Part shown: one piece after another, positions 25,501-35,218 of the stretch
How the letters are laid out: each line of letters begins with the position of its first letter
Position numbering within the stretch: position 1 is the stretch's first letter
Source of the DNA: JABEVB01 sp049965775
GTDB taxonomy: Bacteria; Planctomycetota; Phycisphaerae; WQYP01
Length of the DNA stretch: 53,824 nt
Assembly: GCA_049965775.1 (NCBI GenBank)
Contig: JBMFVX010000002.1
Span: forward strand, 1-53,824
Direction: 5' to 3'
Notes under the pieces: model-generated
The model's database searches: none
What the model saw: only the letters and a program-made list of their open reading frames with translations
What the model was told of the DNA's origin: nothing
Position numbers and translations under genes: made by a program

Positions 25501-25722
25501 GCGAAAGGGCACCCTTCTAACAGTACTATCGCGCCAGGATACCGCCAGCACGCGCCAGCATGGTCCTCATGCGATTTTTCTAGAGTGGCAAGTATACTCC
25601 ATCGCAAGCTGCTTTGACAAGGACTCTGATAAGATTTTTCAAATTCGCGGAATTATGGGCATTACCCCACCCCCAGATTTCGCATTTCTGCCAAAAGTAT
25701 CTTTACGATACAATCCAAATCT

Positions 25723-26112
25723 ATGACAGAGCCTCAAAAACCCTATGATGCCAACACGGCAATGGCCGCCGAGAGAACCGTGCTGGCTTGGATTCGCACT
25801 GGCTTGGCCCTTATGGGCTTCGGCTTTGTGGTGGCAAAGTTTGGACTGTTTCTCCGCAAGCTCGCCGAACTCCGCGATGTACATATCAAAGTTTCTACCA
25901 ATCAATCACTCTCCGTCTGGATTGGTGTTGCGCTGGTATTGCTTGGCGTTGCGGTCAATATTGCCGCCGCCTTCCGCTTTTTAGGAACCATTCGCTCGCT
26001 GGAGAGCGGCCGCCCCGCCGCCCCTATCCGTTGGCAGTTAGCTATGGTGGTGGCTTTGGTGATGGCGGTGATTGGCATTGGCATAGCGGTGTATTTATTC
26101 AAGCTCAAATGA
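25723..26112 (+). CDS. DUF202 (YidH family) membrane protein
   Basis: The 129-residue protein has the DUF202 signature AAERTVLAWIRTGLALMGFGF at residues 13-32. Three transmembrane helices follow at about 25-45, 65-87 and 105-127, joined by a short loop with RSLESGRP. Its function is not established; E. coli YidH is an inner-membrane relative. ATG 25723 has no clear ribosome site. The 3' end overlaps the histidine-phosphatase gene on the other strand by 8 bp. Confidence 0.85.
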   Translation: MTEPQKPYDANTAMAAERTVLAWIRTGLALMGFGFVVAKFGLFLRKLAELRDVHIKVSTNQSLSVWIGVALVLLGVAVNIAAAFRFLGTIRSLESGRPAAPIRWQLAMVVALVMAVIGIGIAVYLFKLK

Positions 26113-26725
26113 CGTGGCTAATTGCCAGCCCAGAGCCATCACTTACGTTCCAGAGCTTAATTGCCGGCACATCTCGATGGCGGTCATAGCCCAACATACT
26201 CACCGATGCCGTATCAAGCAGCAGGCCCTCCGCGGCCGCCGGAGGCAGCGCCAGCCAACGTACAGCCAGCATTCGCAGCAAATGCCCGCTTGAAAATATA
26301 AGAATATTGCCCGTGGCTGCCTTGAGCCGTGAAACCAAACGATCGGCCCGGGCGGCAATATCCGCCACTGATTCACCTTGCGGGCAGCCATCATGAAACA
26401 ATCGCCAACCAGGATGTGTTGCACGAATTTCAGCCGTGGTTTTTCCCTCGTACAAGCCATAGTCATATTCAAGCAGGTCCGATACCGCTTGAGCTTGCAA
26501 GCCATAACCTGCCAGTTCGCAGGTGGTTTTGGCTCGCTGCAGAGGACTTACCCATACCTGTTGATATGCCAAAAGTTTCAGCCGCGCGGCAAGCGCAATC
26601 GCTCGTCTCCGCCCCTGGTCGGTCAGCGGCAAATCAGTCCGGCCGGTATGTTTGCCCAAACGCGACCACTCGGTTTCGCCATGTCGCACCAACACCATCC
26701 ACGGTAAATCTGATTCAGTCAACAA
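26105..26725 (-). CDS. histidine phosphatase family protein (phosphoglycerate mutase-like)
   Basis: The 206-residue enzyme has the phosphohistidine motif MVLVRHGETEWS near residue 12. It is followed by HTGRTDLPLTDQGRRRA and the acid-base block EYDYGLYEGKTTAEIR. The second catalytic histidine is in SSGHLLRML. These are the features of the PhoE/GpmB/CobC group. The substrate is not known; short members act on sugar phosphates or other phosphomonoesters. TTG 26725 is used because AGGAG lies six bases upstream. It starts 76 bp after xfp in the same direction and may be the last gene of the ackA-xfp transcript. Confidence 0.88.
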   Translation of the reverse strand: MLTESDLPWMVLVRHGETEWSRLGKHTGRTDLPLTDQGRRRAIALAARLKLLAYQQVWVSPLQRAKTTCELAGYGLQAQAVSDLLEYDYGLYEGKTTAEIRATHPGWRLFHDGCPQGESVADIAARADRLVSRLKAATGNILIFSSGHLLRMLAVRWLALPPAAAEGLLLDTASVSMLGYDRHRDVPAIKLWNVSDGSGLAISHVI

Positions 26726-26801
26726 ATACTCCTGTTTGCAGTCAGGCTCAATCGCCCGCAGGTCAACGATTCATGCGGAACCACTTGCTCAACATATACT
26801 A

Positions 26802-29243
26802 CTACGGCGAGGTATCTGTCTCCCACACCCAATTGCGAATCTCAGGCATATCCTGCCCATACTGCGTGATATAGCGGCGGTGCTCGACGAGCTTTTCGTG
26901 TAATTCTTGTGTTATATAGGCAGCCGCAGCACCAAGCTGAGGCAAACGCTCGATCACATCTATCGCCAGATGAAAACGATCAAGGTCGTTAAGCACCGCC
27001 ATATCAAATGGTGTGGTGATGGTGCCTTCCTCCTTGTAGCCGCGAACATGCAGATTATGGTGATTATGCCGCCGGTAAGTCAGCCGGTGAATCAGCCAGG
27101 GATAGCCGTGATACGCAAAAATAATCGGCTTATCCGTTGTAAATAAGGCGTCAAAGTCATGGTCGCCAAGCCCATGCGGATGTTCCTCCGGCGGCTGCAG
27201 ACGCATAATGTCAACAATGTTGACGACGCGGATGGCAAGCGTCGGCAGGTACTTGCGCAGTATTTTGACCGTAGCCAGAATTTCGAGCGTCGGCACATCA
27301 CCGGCGGCCGCGAGCACCACGTCCGGCGAGCCAGCGCGATCACTGCTTGCCCACTCCCATATACCAAGACCGGCAGCGCAGTGTTTCACGGCTGCATCCA
27401 TATTCAGCCACTGCGGCGCGGGGTGTTTGCCGGCGACCACAACATTGACATATTGCCGGCTTCGCAGGCAGTGATCCATCACCGACAAGAGGCAATTGGC
27501 ATCAGGTGGGAGATATACCCGCACAATATCAGCCTTTTTATTGACTACATGATCAATAAAGCCGGGGTCTTGATGCGTAAAGCCGTTATGATCCTGACGC
27601 CACACATGTGACGCCAACAAATAATTCAATGAGGCTATTTTGCGTCGCCATGGCAAGCCGTTGGTAACCTTAAGCCATTTGGCATGTTGATTAAACATGG
27701 AATCCACAATATGAATAAATGCCTCGTAGCTGTTGAACAGTCCATGGCGTCCGGTAAGAAGATACCCCTCAAGCAGCCCTTGGCACTGATGCTCGCTAAG
27801 CATTTCAATAACGCGGCCGTCGGGAGCTAAGAACTCGTCCGAAGCGTTGACCGTCGCATCCCACTGGCGGCGAGTGACCTCAAACACAGCGCCCAGACGA
27901 TTTGACAAAGTTTCATCGGGACCAAAGATTCGAAAGTTGCGAGTGCTTACATTAAGACGCACCACATCGCGCAAAAAGCTACCAAGCACGCGCGTATCTT
28001 CGGCGATAGACGCACCCGGTGCCGACACCTTAACTCCGTAATCACGAAAATCGGGAAGCCGAAGCTCTTGCAGCAGCGCACCACCGTTGGCGTGCGGATT
28101 GGCGCTCATGCGGCGTACGCCGCGCGGCGCCAGAGACTTCAGTTGTTTTATCATTCGTCCGTCCGGCTCAAAAAGATTCTCGGCTCGATAGCTTTTGAGC
28201 CATTGTTCAAGCTCGCGCAGATCATTGGGATTGGTTCTTGGTTCAGCCAACGGCACTTGATGAGCACGAAACGTACCCTCTACTAATTGACCGTCAACAA
28301 CTTTGGGCCCCGTCCACCCTTTAGGCGTTGCGAGAACGATCATGGGCCAGGCCGGGCGCGGTGAAGCGGCCCGGTTGCGGCCTCGCGCAGCCGATTGAAT
28401 CCTGGCGATGTCATCAAATACAGCATCAAGCGTACGGGCCATGAGAGGGTGCATTTTTTTGGGGTCATTTCCTTCGACAAAATAGGGGTGATAGCCATAG
28501 CCAATAAGCAACTGCCTAAGCTCTTTGCGACTGATACGGGCGAGCACCGTCGGGTTGGAAATCTTAAATCCATTCAGGTGCAGAATCGGCAACACCGCCC
28601 CATCTGTGGCGGGATTGATAAACTTATTGGTATGCCACGCCGTCGCCAAAGGACCGGTTTCAGCCTCGCCATCGCCAATGACGCAGGCGGCAATCAAGGT
28701 TGGATTATCGAGCACCGCGCCATAAGCATGGCTTAATGAATAGCCAAGCTCGCCGCCTTCATGGATTGAGCCGGGAGTCTCTGGCGCAACATGACTCGGA
28801 ATGCCCCCCGGAAACGAGAATTGGCGGAATAACTTTTTCATGCCAAGTTCGTCTTGGGTTATTTCCGGATACACCTCGCTGTAGGTTCCCTCGAGATAGG
28901 TGTTGGCCACTACGGCCGGGCCGCCGTGACCCGGGCCGGAAATATAAATCATATTCACATTGCGTTCTTTGATGATCCGGTTGAGGTGCGCATAAATAAA
29001 GTTTTGCCCCGGTGTCGTGCCCCAGTGGCCCAGCAATCGTGGCTTTATATGATCTACAGACAGTGGCTCCTTCAACAGCGGATTGTCGTAGAGATAAATT
29101 TGCCCAACCGATAAATAATTGGCCGCCCGCCACCATGCATCTACAATAGCGAATGGATTCGCCAAAGGCAGAATCGAAGCAATCCGATCTTTACCCCGGG
29201 CAGTTCGACGTTTCTTGCTTGGGTGTCGCGGAGTTTTGGTCAT
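26802..29243 (-). CDS. xfp: phosphoketolase (xylulose 5-phosphate/fructose 6-phosphate)
   Basis: Phosphoketolase uses thiamine diphosphate to split xylulose 5-phosphate to acetyl phosphate and glyceraldehyde 3-phosphate; some forms also take fructose 6-phosphate. The 813-residue chain carries GPGHGGPAVVANTYLEGTYSE-like family opening motifs (about 100), the TPP/Mg site GDGEAETGPLATAWH (about 190), GYLLTGRHGLFNSYEAF and the SHVWRQDHNGFTHQDPGF block (about 570). The length and motifs are full. ATG 29243 is preceded by AAAGGA. ackA ends 37 bp upstream, so acetyl phosphate made here is used by the neighbour. Confidence 0.96.
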   Translation of the reverse strand: MTKTPRHPSKKRRTARGKDRIASILPLANPFAIVDAWWRAANYLSVGQIYLYDNPLLKEPLSVDHIKPRLLGHWGTTPGQNFIYAHLNRIIKERNVNMIYISGPGHGGPAVVANTYLEGTYSEVYPEITQDELGMKKLFRQFSFPGGIPSHVAPETPGSIHEGGELGYSLSHAYGAVLDNPTLIAACVIGDGEAETGPLATAWHTNKFINPATDGAVLPILHLNGFKISNPTVLARISRKELRQLLIGYGYHPYFVEGNDPKKMHPLMARTLDAVFDDIARIQSAARGRNRAASPRPAWPMIVLATPKGWTGPKVVDGQLVEGTFRAHQVPLAEPRTNPNDLRELEQWLKSYRAENLFEPDGRMIKQLKSLAPRGVRRMSANPHANGGALLQELRLPDFRDYGVKVSAPGASIAEDTRVLGSFLRDVVRLNVSTRNFRIFGPDETLSNRLGAVFEVTRRQWDATVNASDEFLAPDGRVIEMLSEHQCQGLLEGYLLTGRHGLFNSYEAFIHIVDSMFNQHAKWLKVTNGLPWRRKIASLNYLLASHVWRQDHNGFTHQDPGFIDHVVNKKADIVRVYLPPDANCLLSVMDHCLRSRQYVNVVVAGKHPAPQWLNMDAAVKHCAAGLGIWEWASSDRAGSPDVVLAAAGDVPTLEILATVKILRKYLPTLAIRVVNIVDIMRLQPPEEHPHGLGDHDFDALFTTDKPIIFAYHGYPWLIHRLTYRRHNHHNLHVRGYKEEGTITTPFDMAVLNDLDRFHLAIDVIERLPQLGAAAAYITQELHEKLVEHRRYITQYGQDMPEIRNWVWETDTSP

Positions 29244-29280
29244 ATATGGTTCCTTTCATCGTTCGCTGGCAATTCGCCGT

Positions 29281-30588
29281 TTACGCAGAGTTCCTTCCGA
29301 CCGACAAGGCGTCGGTAATAATATCAATCATAAAACGCTCCTCGTCCGTCGGGATCACACGCACTGTTACCTTGGATGATGATGTTGAAATGATGGCCTT
29401 CCTGAGTCGGTTTGCACGTTGATCAATTTTTACCCCCAAAAATTCCAAGCCGGCGCATATACGCGCTCTTATCGCGGTCGCATGTTCACCAATTCCGCCG
29501 GAAAACACCAAAGTATCCAGCCCTCCCATTACCGCCACCATCGAACCTAGATTTTTGCGGGCAGCATATACATATTGATTAATCGCATCGGCAGCTCGAA
29601 TATCTCGGCTCGCGATTGACAGCAAGGTCTGCATATCGCCCGTGCTTTCCGATATTCCAAACATCCCGCATTCAGTATTGATAAAGAGGTCCATTGCAGC
29701 CGCAGTCTTGAGATGTGGATAAGCCCGCATCAGATATACCAACAACCCCGGGTCCAAGTCGCCGGGACGAGTAGCCATCACCAGCCCAGCAGTCGGTGTA
29801 AACGCCATGGTTGTGTCCAGCGGCCTGCCCGCCTTCACAGCCGCCATGCTGGAACCAGCACCAAGATGCGCAAGCAGGACGCGACCGCCGACCGCAGCCG
29901 TACCGCCGCATCGCAACAGCTCTTGCATGAGATAGCCGTATGACAGGCCATGAAAACCAAACCGGCGTAAACCATCTCTGGTATACCGCCGTGGAATAGG
30001 CAACAGCTGCGCATCGCGCGGCAAGTGCTCATGAAAGGCACTGTCGAGGCAGGCATATTGAAACGCTCTTGAAAACTGACTCCTGGCTGCTTCAATCAGG
30101 GCAATTTCCAGCGGCAAATGAGCCGGGTCAATGGGAATACTGCGTTTAAGTAAAGTCAACACGCGTGCGGTAATCTTTTGGTGGCCTGCCAGATAAATGC
30201 CCCCATGCACCACGCGATGGCCCACGGCTACAACCGTGTATCCACAAAGCCGGGCGGCAATTGCGGCAAGCAGCAGACGCGCAGATTCGCGTGACTTGGC
30301 GCCTCGTATAGTGCGGCTTGTTGCCGAATAAGTCGCGTTACATGCATTGATAAAACTCGCGTGCATCTGAATTGTGAGTTTGGCATCTCGCTCTCCGATA
30401 TGAGTCAACTCTCCCCAAAGAAGTCGTACATGCCCCGATCCAGCCCTATAGACCGCAAACTTGATGCTGGAGGATCCACCATTCAACACCAATATAACGG
30501 TCGGCCTGCGGGCAACGACAGTTGACGACGGGGCGCACGATGACGACTCGCCAAGCTCGCTGTTTTTAATGGATTGGATTTTACGCAC
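29281..30588 (-). CDS. ackA: acetate kinase
   Basis: AckA transfers phosphate from acetyl phosphate to ADP, giving acetate and ATP. The 435 residues contain VLNGGSSSIKFAVY (about 33-46), GHRVVHGG, FACLDSAFHEHLP-like YACLDSAFHEHLP and the phosphate-site block LAHLGAGSSMAAV. The usual HLGNG has alanine instead of asparagine. TPTAGLVMATRPGDLDPG follows. It resembles AckA forms found beside phosphoketolase. GTG 30588 is preceded by AAGGAAGGGG; ATG 30663 is possible. The frame stays open back to 31275, but that part is antisense to the TlpA-like gene and is not coding. The operon with xfp is tight. Confidence 0.92.
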   Translation of the reverse strand: MRKIQSIKNSELGESSSCAPSSTVVARRPTVILVLNGGSSSIKFAVYRAGSGHVRLLWGELTHIGERDAKLTIQMHASFINACNATYSATSRTIRGAKSRESARLLLAAIAARLCGYTVVAVGHRVVHGGIYLAGHQKITARVLTLLKRSIPIDPAHLPLEIALIEAARSQFSRAFQYACLDSAFHEHLPRDAQLLPIPRRYTRDGLRRFGFHGLSYGYLMQELLRCGGTAAVGGRVLLAHLGAGSSMAAVKAGRPLDTTMAFTPTAGLVMATRPGDLDPGLLVYLMRAYPHLKTAAAMDLFINTECGMFGISESTGDMQTLLSIASRDIRAADAINQYVYAARKNLGSMVAVMGGLDTLVFSGGIGEHATAIRARICAGLEFLGVKIDQRANRLRKAIISTSSSKVTVRVIPTDEERFMIDIITDALSVGRNSA

Positions 30589-30865
30589 AGGTTGATCTAC
30601 CCCTTCCTTGGCCGCACGCGATACCCAAAAGTCATTGAGCACCGCGCTGCACCGCCGCAACATCACCGCCTGAAGCAAATCCAGGGACAAGCCTACCACT
30701 TTGTATGCAGTGTTGCCAAATGTGACACCAGACGCGGGCACAAAACATGCCGCAACATCGGCCGGCCAACGTATTGCATCTGGCTTTTCCAGCAGGATGC
30801 AGTTTGGTAGACTATTGCTTGCCCGGCGTTGCTTGCTTGGGCGGTTTCTTTTCGGAGGCATGCAT

Positions 30866-31690
30866 ATGAAATTACTGAATCTAACGTCGCGGCTATCTTT
30901 TGACCTAAAATTTAAATTAATGCTGAAAATATTCGCTGGTACAATGTTGGCCTTCGTTTGGGCGAGCGCTGCACAGGCCAATGTGCAGGTCGGCGATAAA
31001 CTACATCTGGCGTTGCACACCACCAATGGCATGTTGATTACCACGCCCGAGCTTAAAGGGCATTTGCTGGTTGTAGATTTTTGGGCTACCTGGTGCCATC
31101 CCTGCATGATGGAGGTCCCCCACATCGTCAAACTGTACAAGAAATATGCACCCGAAGGAGTTGGGTTTGTGGGTGTAAGCCTTGATTCAGACATTCCGAC
31201 CATGCAGGCGGTCGCCAAGCAAAAAGGAATTGTCTGGCCGCAGGTATGCCAAGCTCTCGCTTGGGGCAGCCCCATAGCAAAGGCATGGGGCGTAAATGCA
31301 ATACCTCAAACGTTCCTTATTGGTCCTAATGGACGCGTACTTTTTCGTGGCTTTCCAGAAGGCTTGGGAACGGCTATTCGCCACGCGCTAAAGGACCATC
31401 CCACTATTGAAATTTTACGCACGCAGGTGGCAAGCACCATTGCAGAAGCCAAACAACAAGTTGCATCGGGCAATGTTTCACAGGCAATCGCCGCACTCGA
31501 TGGGCTGCCAGCCGGCCTGCAGCACGATCGCCATCTCTACGCCCCCGCGAGAAAATTGGCATTTGCATTTCGCAAAGCGGGTAAAGCGGCTGTAAAAGCT
31601 CTGCTTGCCGACAAAAGTGGCACGGCGTCTATGACGATTTTATTGGGAAGTCGTGGACAGCTTCTGGAAGATTTAGGGGTGGCCAACTAA
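30866..31690 (+). CDS. TlpA-like thioredoxin-fold protein, exported
   Basis: This is an exported thioredoxin-like protein of the TlpA/ResA type. A hydrophobic segment (about 20-38, LMLKIFAGTMLAFVWASAAQA) is a signal peptide. The redox motif is WATWCHPC with Cys77 and Cys80. The cis-proline loop is NAIPQTFLI. About 80 residues follow the domain, rich in Ala and Lys, without a recognised fold. It probably reduces disulfides in the periplasm, for cytochrome c maturation or oxidised proteins. ATG 30866 is chosen since GGAGG (30854-30858) lies seven bases upstream; ATG 30860 is too close. The gene diverges from ackA. Confidence 0.88.
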   Translation: MKLLNLTSRLSFDLKFKLMLKIFAGTMLAFVWASAAQANVQVGDKLHLALHTTNGMLITTPELKGHLLVVDFWATWCHPCMMEVPHIVKLYKKYAPEGVGFVGVSLDSDIPTMQAVAKQKGIVWPQVCQALAWGSPIAKAWGVNAIPQTFLIGPNGRVLFRGFPEGLGTAIRHALKDHPTIEILRTQVASTIAEAKQQVASGNVSQAIAALDGLPAGLQHDRHLYAPARKLAFAFRKAGKAAVKALLADKSGTASMTILLGSRGQLLEDLGVAN

Positions 31691-31783
31691 TAATCAAGTG
31701 CTGTGACCGCGAGTTAGCTTGCCCGTGTAAAGCGACAGTCGAGGCATACGCTTTGTTGCGTAATAGAAAAACCTTTGCACTTA

Positions 31784-31960
31784 TTAAATGCCATTACCCT
31801 CCTTGCCATAATGCCGATTTGGCCAGCGGGCCAACTTGCAGGCGCCGCATCTGCTCACAGGTGGGCATTTCACATCGCTGGGCTTTCCCGCATTTCTGAT
31901 CGTTCTCAGCGACGATCCAGCGATCTTCCTGCCGCAAATTTTGCTTGCAGCATCTTGCAT
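31784..31960 (-). CDS. possible short Cys-containing ORF, perhaps frameshifted
   Basis: An ATG at 31960 has a strong GGAGGAGG (31968-31975) seven bases upstream and opens 58 codons to a stop at 31784. The second half has CPPVSRCGAC. Another frame over the same bases (ending at 31794) reads more like a real protein: EDRWIVAEN, DQKCGKAQRCEMPTCEQM, LQVGPLAKSALW, but it has only TTG starts. One possibility is a single protein joined by a frameshift near 31910. No family is recognised. The reading is tentative. Confidence 0.3.
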   Translation of the reverse strand: MQDAASKICGRKIAGSSLRTIRNAGKPSDVKCPPVSRCGACKLARWPNRHYGKEGNGI

Positions 31961-32010
31961 CTCTCGTCCTCCTCCCGCACAATGCTTGCCTGCATAACAG
32001 GAGCAAGCAT

Positions 32011-33096
32011 TTGAGTTCTTCTCATTCAAAACGACTGCTGACCGCAATCGCATTTCTTGGCCTTGTATTGGCGATTACAAGGGGGGCTATCGCTCAACCA
32101 TACAAGGCAAGCCTGGCGCTGACCCGTGCCAGCGGCGCGCTACCTCCAATCCGGGGGGTTTCAATGCAGATCAGCGATCCTGAACATTTAGCCGCCTACA
32201 AACACTCCATGGTTACGCTGGAAAGTTATGGTATTCGCTGGCTCAATATCGTTTTTCAGGCACACATGAAACATGTAACCAGCAATCGCATTTATTGGAA
32301 CAAGGCAGTGCTGCCATCCCCCGCGAACATGGTAAATCTTCTGCTGTATGCCCGCAAACATCACTTCCGTACGATGGTGATGCCAATTTTTCTGATTGAT
32401 AACGCCGTAGGCGATGAGTGGCGCGGTGCGATTAAGCCAGCCAACTGGAATACGTGGTTCGCAAGCTATCGGCGGTACATCAAAATATGCGCCCGTGCCG
32501 CACAGCTAGGGCATGCGGCCATTTTCTCTGTTGGGAGCGAACTGCTGACGACAGAAAAGTTTGAAAACCAGTGGTTGCGCATTGTCCACGACGCTCGCGA
32601 ACGCTTTCATGGCAAGCTAACTTACAGCGCCAACTGGGATCACTACCAATATGTCCGAATATGGAATAAGCTCGATTATATCGGAATGAACGCCTATTAT
32701 CAGCTCGCCCGCCATCCCGGTTACAGCGTAGAGCACATCGAGCGCGCATGGCAACCGGTAAAACGCCAAGTTTTAAGGTTTGCCCAGCAGCATCATAAAC
32801 CGATGTTTTTTACGGAAATTGGCTGGGATAATCTACAAAACACAATTATGGCCCCGTGGGATTACCTTGGTACCGGCCCCATGGACCCCAACGAACAGCG
32901 GCGCGCCTATGAAGCCTTTGCAGGCGTCTGGCGAGGAATTTCTCCAAAACTCTTTGCCGGCGCGTTTATCTGGGAATGGGTTCCCGGTGCAAAACCCGGC
33001 GAATACGGTTCGTATTCCCTCCAAGGGGAGCCTGCCCTGCCAGTGGTGCTTCATTGGGTTGTCGGCCCAGCTAAACCACCCGCCAACAACCCGTAG
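32011..33096 (+). CDS. exported glycoside hydrolase-like protein (GH113-like TIM barrel)
   Basis: The 361-residue protein begins with a signal peptide (KRLLTAIAFLGLVLAITRG, cleavage near 29). The mature part reads like a TIM-barrel glycosidase of the GH113 type: SVGSELLTTE near residue 178 could carry the acid/base glutamate, and MFFTEIGWD near 280 the nucleophile. IRGVSMQIS at the start and AFIWEWVPG near the end agree. GH113 members cleave beta-mannan, but the substrate here is not shown. TTG 32011 was chosen because AGGAG (32000-32004) lies six bases upstream and the peptide then begins with a proper signal; upstream in-frame residues do not fit. The gap to the TlpA gene is 320 bp. Confidence 0.7.
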   Translation: MSSSHSKRLLTAIAFLGLVLAITRGAIAQPYKASLALTRASGALPPIRGVSMQISDPEHLAAYKHSMVTLESYGIRWLNIVFQAHMKHVTSNRIYWNKAVLPSPANMVNLLLYARKHHFRTMVMPIFLIDNAVGDEWRGAIKPANWNTWFASYRRYIKICARAAQLGHAAIFSVGSELLTTEKFENQWLRIVHDARERFHGKLTYSANWDHYQYVRIWNKLDYIGMNAYYQLARHPGYSVEHIERAWQPVKRQVLRFAQQHHKPMFFTEIGWDNLQNTIMAPWDYLGTGPMDPNEQRRAYEAFAGVWRGISPKLFAGAFIWEWVPGAKPGEYGSYSLQGEPALPVVLHWVVGPAKPPANNP

Positions 33097-33241
33097 CCGC
33101 TCAAGCCGCAATCGCGTGACGCAAAGCGTGTAACGGGTAGAATACCGCCCAGTTGTTTGCCATTGGTACATTGCGCGTATCGGGTAGGCAATCCCGGCAT
33201 GCCTGTGGCAACCGGTAGACCTCATTGAAAGGAAACAGTCT

Positions 33242-35029
33242 TTGCAACTCAAACGCACCAATAACTGCGGAGAACTCCGCGAACAAGATGCCGGTAAACA
33301 AGTAACGCTTACCGGATGGGTCAACTCGTATCGCGATCATGGCGGCGTCGTCTTTGTAGACCTGCGCGACCGATGGGGCGTGACACAGGCGGTTTTTCAT
33401 CCAGAGCATGCCGACGCGTATGCCATCGGCCGACAGCTTCGCAACGAGGATGTGGCCGGCATACAAGGCCGAGTGACAACCCGTGCAGGCACGGCCATCA
33501 ACCCCAAAATGCCAACTGGCCGCATTGAAGTCATCGTGGAGCGAGCCGAGCTTATCAACAAAGCTGATGCGGTTCCCTTTTCTCCAACCGGCCATGATGT
33601 TGTCAATGAAGACACACGACTTAAGTATCGCTATCTGGACCTGCGCCGCCGCCCCATGACCGAGGCCCTGGTGCTACGCCATCGCGTGGTGAAAATCATG
33701 CGCGACTACTGCGATCAGCACGGCTTTCTAGAAATCGAAACGCCCATCCTGTACAAAAGCACACCCGAAGGCGCTCGCGAGTTTTTAGTGCCCTCGCGGT
33801 TGCACGCAGGACAATTTTATGCCTTGCCTCAAAGCCCTCAGTTGTTTAAGCAGGTACTGATGGTGGGCGGTATGGATCGCTATATGCAGATTGCCCGCTG
33901 CTTTCGAGATGAGGACCTGCGCGCCGACCGGCAACCTGAGTTCACCCAGCTTGATCTGGAAATGAGCTTTGTCGAACGAGAGGATGTTATTGAGCTAATT
34001 ACCGGCTTGATTGCGCGACTCTGGCGGGAAGTACTGGGAATTGAATTGCATACCCCCTTTAAACGCATGAGTTGGCAGGAGGCCATGGATCGCTTTGGCA
34101 TAGATCGCCCTGATACGCGCTTTGGCATGGAATTGACTGACGTAAGCAATTGGGCTGCGCAAAGCCAGTTTGCCGTTTTCCGCGATGCTGCGGTTGGCGG
34201 CGGCTGCGTAAAAATGATTGCGGTTCCCGGTGGCGGCAGCCTCTCGCGTAAGCAACTCGATGCCTTGACAGAAGAAGCCAAAAAACTCGGAGCCAAAGGG
34301 CTTGCCTGGATCAAACTCGGCGGTGAAGCAGGTGCTGGAAACATGGGCGGACCGATCGCCAAATTTCTTACGACCGAGCAGCAACAGGAACTCCGCCGCC
34401 TGACCCGTGCAGCGGATGGCGACCTGCTGCTGTCTGTTGCCGACAAGCAGGAAGTAGCCTGGCGCGTGTTGGGTGAAATTCGCCAATCGCTGGCGCGTCA
34501 ACTCAACATGATTCCGGCCGACAGGCACGACTTTTTATGGATTGTTGATTTTCCGAGCTTTGAACATGACGCAGCGGCCGGCCGATATATCGCGCGGCAC
34601 CATCCTTTCACAGCCCCTTTGGATGAAGACCTGCATTTACTCAAAACCAATCCCGAAAAGGTGCGGGCGAAAGCATACGACATTGTGCTTAACGGCATTG
34701 AAATTGGCGGTGGGTCAATCCGTATTCACCAGCGGGAGGTGCAATCGCAGATTTTTTCACTTCTGGGGATCAGCCCGGATGAGGCACAAAAGAAGTTCGC
34801 CTTTCTCCTCGATGCGTTGCGCTTTGGAGCGCCTCCTCATGGCGGCATTGCGCTGGGTCTTGATCGCTTAATCATGCTCATGCTCAACCGCGCAAGCATC
34901 CGCGAGGTTATAGCATTTCCCAAAACCCAGAGTGGAAGTGATCTTATGACAGAGGCTCCCTCCCCCGTCGAGCCTCGGCAATTGCAGGAGTTAGCGATTG
35001 CCGCCATCAAACCCCAGGTCAAAACTTAG
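33242..35029 (+). CDS. aspS: aspartyl-tRNA synthetase
   Basis: AspRS charges tRNA(Asp), and in organisms without AsnRS or with non-discriminating forms also tRNA(Asn). The 595-residue length and the inserted GAD domain (about 280-420) mark the bacterial type. The OB anticodon domain comes first (GWVNSYRDHGGVVFVDLRD). Class II motif 2 is ARCFRDEDLRADRQPEFTQLD, and motif 3 is GIALGLDRLIM. LPQSPQLFKQ is the adenylate-side loop. TTG 33242 is the start, with GAAAGGA about eight bases upstream. No gatCAB or asnS is here, so discrimination cannot be judged. Confidence 0.96.
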   Translation: MQLKRTNNCGELREQDAGKQVTLTGWVNSYRDHGGVVFVDLRDRWGVTQAVFHPEHADAYAIGRQLRNEDVAGIQGRVTTRAGTAINPKMPTGRIEVIVERAELINKADAVPFSPTGHDVVNEDTRLKYRYLDLRRRPMTEALVLRHRVVKIMRDYCDQHGFLEIETPILYKSTPEGAREFLVPSRLHAGQFYALPQSPQLFKQVLMVGGMDRYMQIARCFRDEDLRADRQPEFTQLDLEMSFVEREDVIELITGLIARLWREVLGIELHTPFKRMSWQEAMDRFGIDRPDTRFGMELTDVSNWAAQSQFAVFRDAAVGGGCVKMIAVPGGGSLSRKQLDALTEEAKKLGAKGLAWIKLGGEAGAGNMGGPIAKFLTTEQQQELRRLTRAADGDLLLSVADKQEVAWRVLGEIRQSLARQLNMIPADRHDFLWIVDFPSFEHDAAAGRYIARHHPFTAPLDEDLHLLKTNPEKVRAKAYDIVLNGIEIGGGSIRIHQREVQSQIFSLLGISPDEAQKKFAFLLDALRFGAPPHGGIALGLDRLIMLMLNRASIREVIAFPKTQSGSDLMTEAPSPVEPRQLQELAIAAIKPQVKT

Positions 35030-35218
35030 CGGATGCTTGGAAGAAGCTGATTTTTGGGGCAATGCGTCCGGGGCATAAGGCGCAATGACGTAACCGCTAG
35101 GCTCGGCGCTCAGAAGCAACTACAATGACACGCAGGAGCAACTGGCCGAGGAGCAGCCGAACACATGCGCAACCGCTGGGGACGGGAGCGCCTTGCAGCG
35201 AAGGTTAGTTTTACAAAC

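Noticed and set aside
30589..31275. Open minus-strand extension of the ackA frame by 229 codons
   Set aside because: It lies antisense to the TlpA-like gene, has no family match, and the enzyme's N-terminal motif begins downstream of the chosen start.
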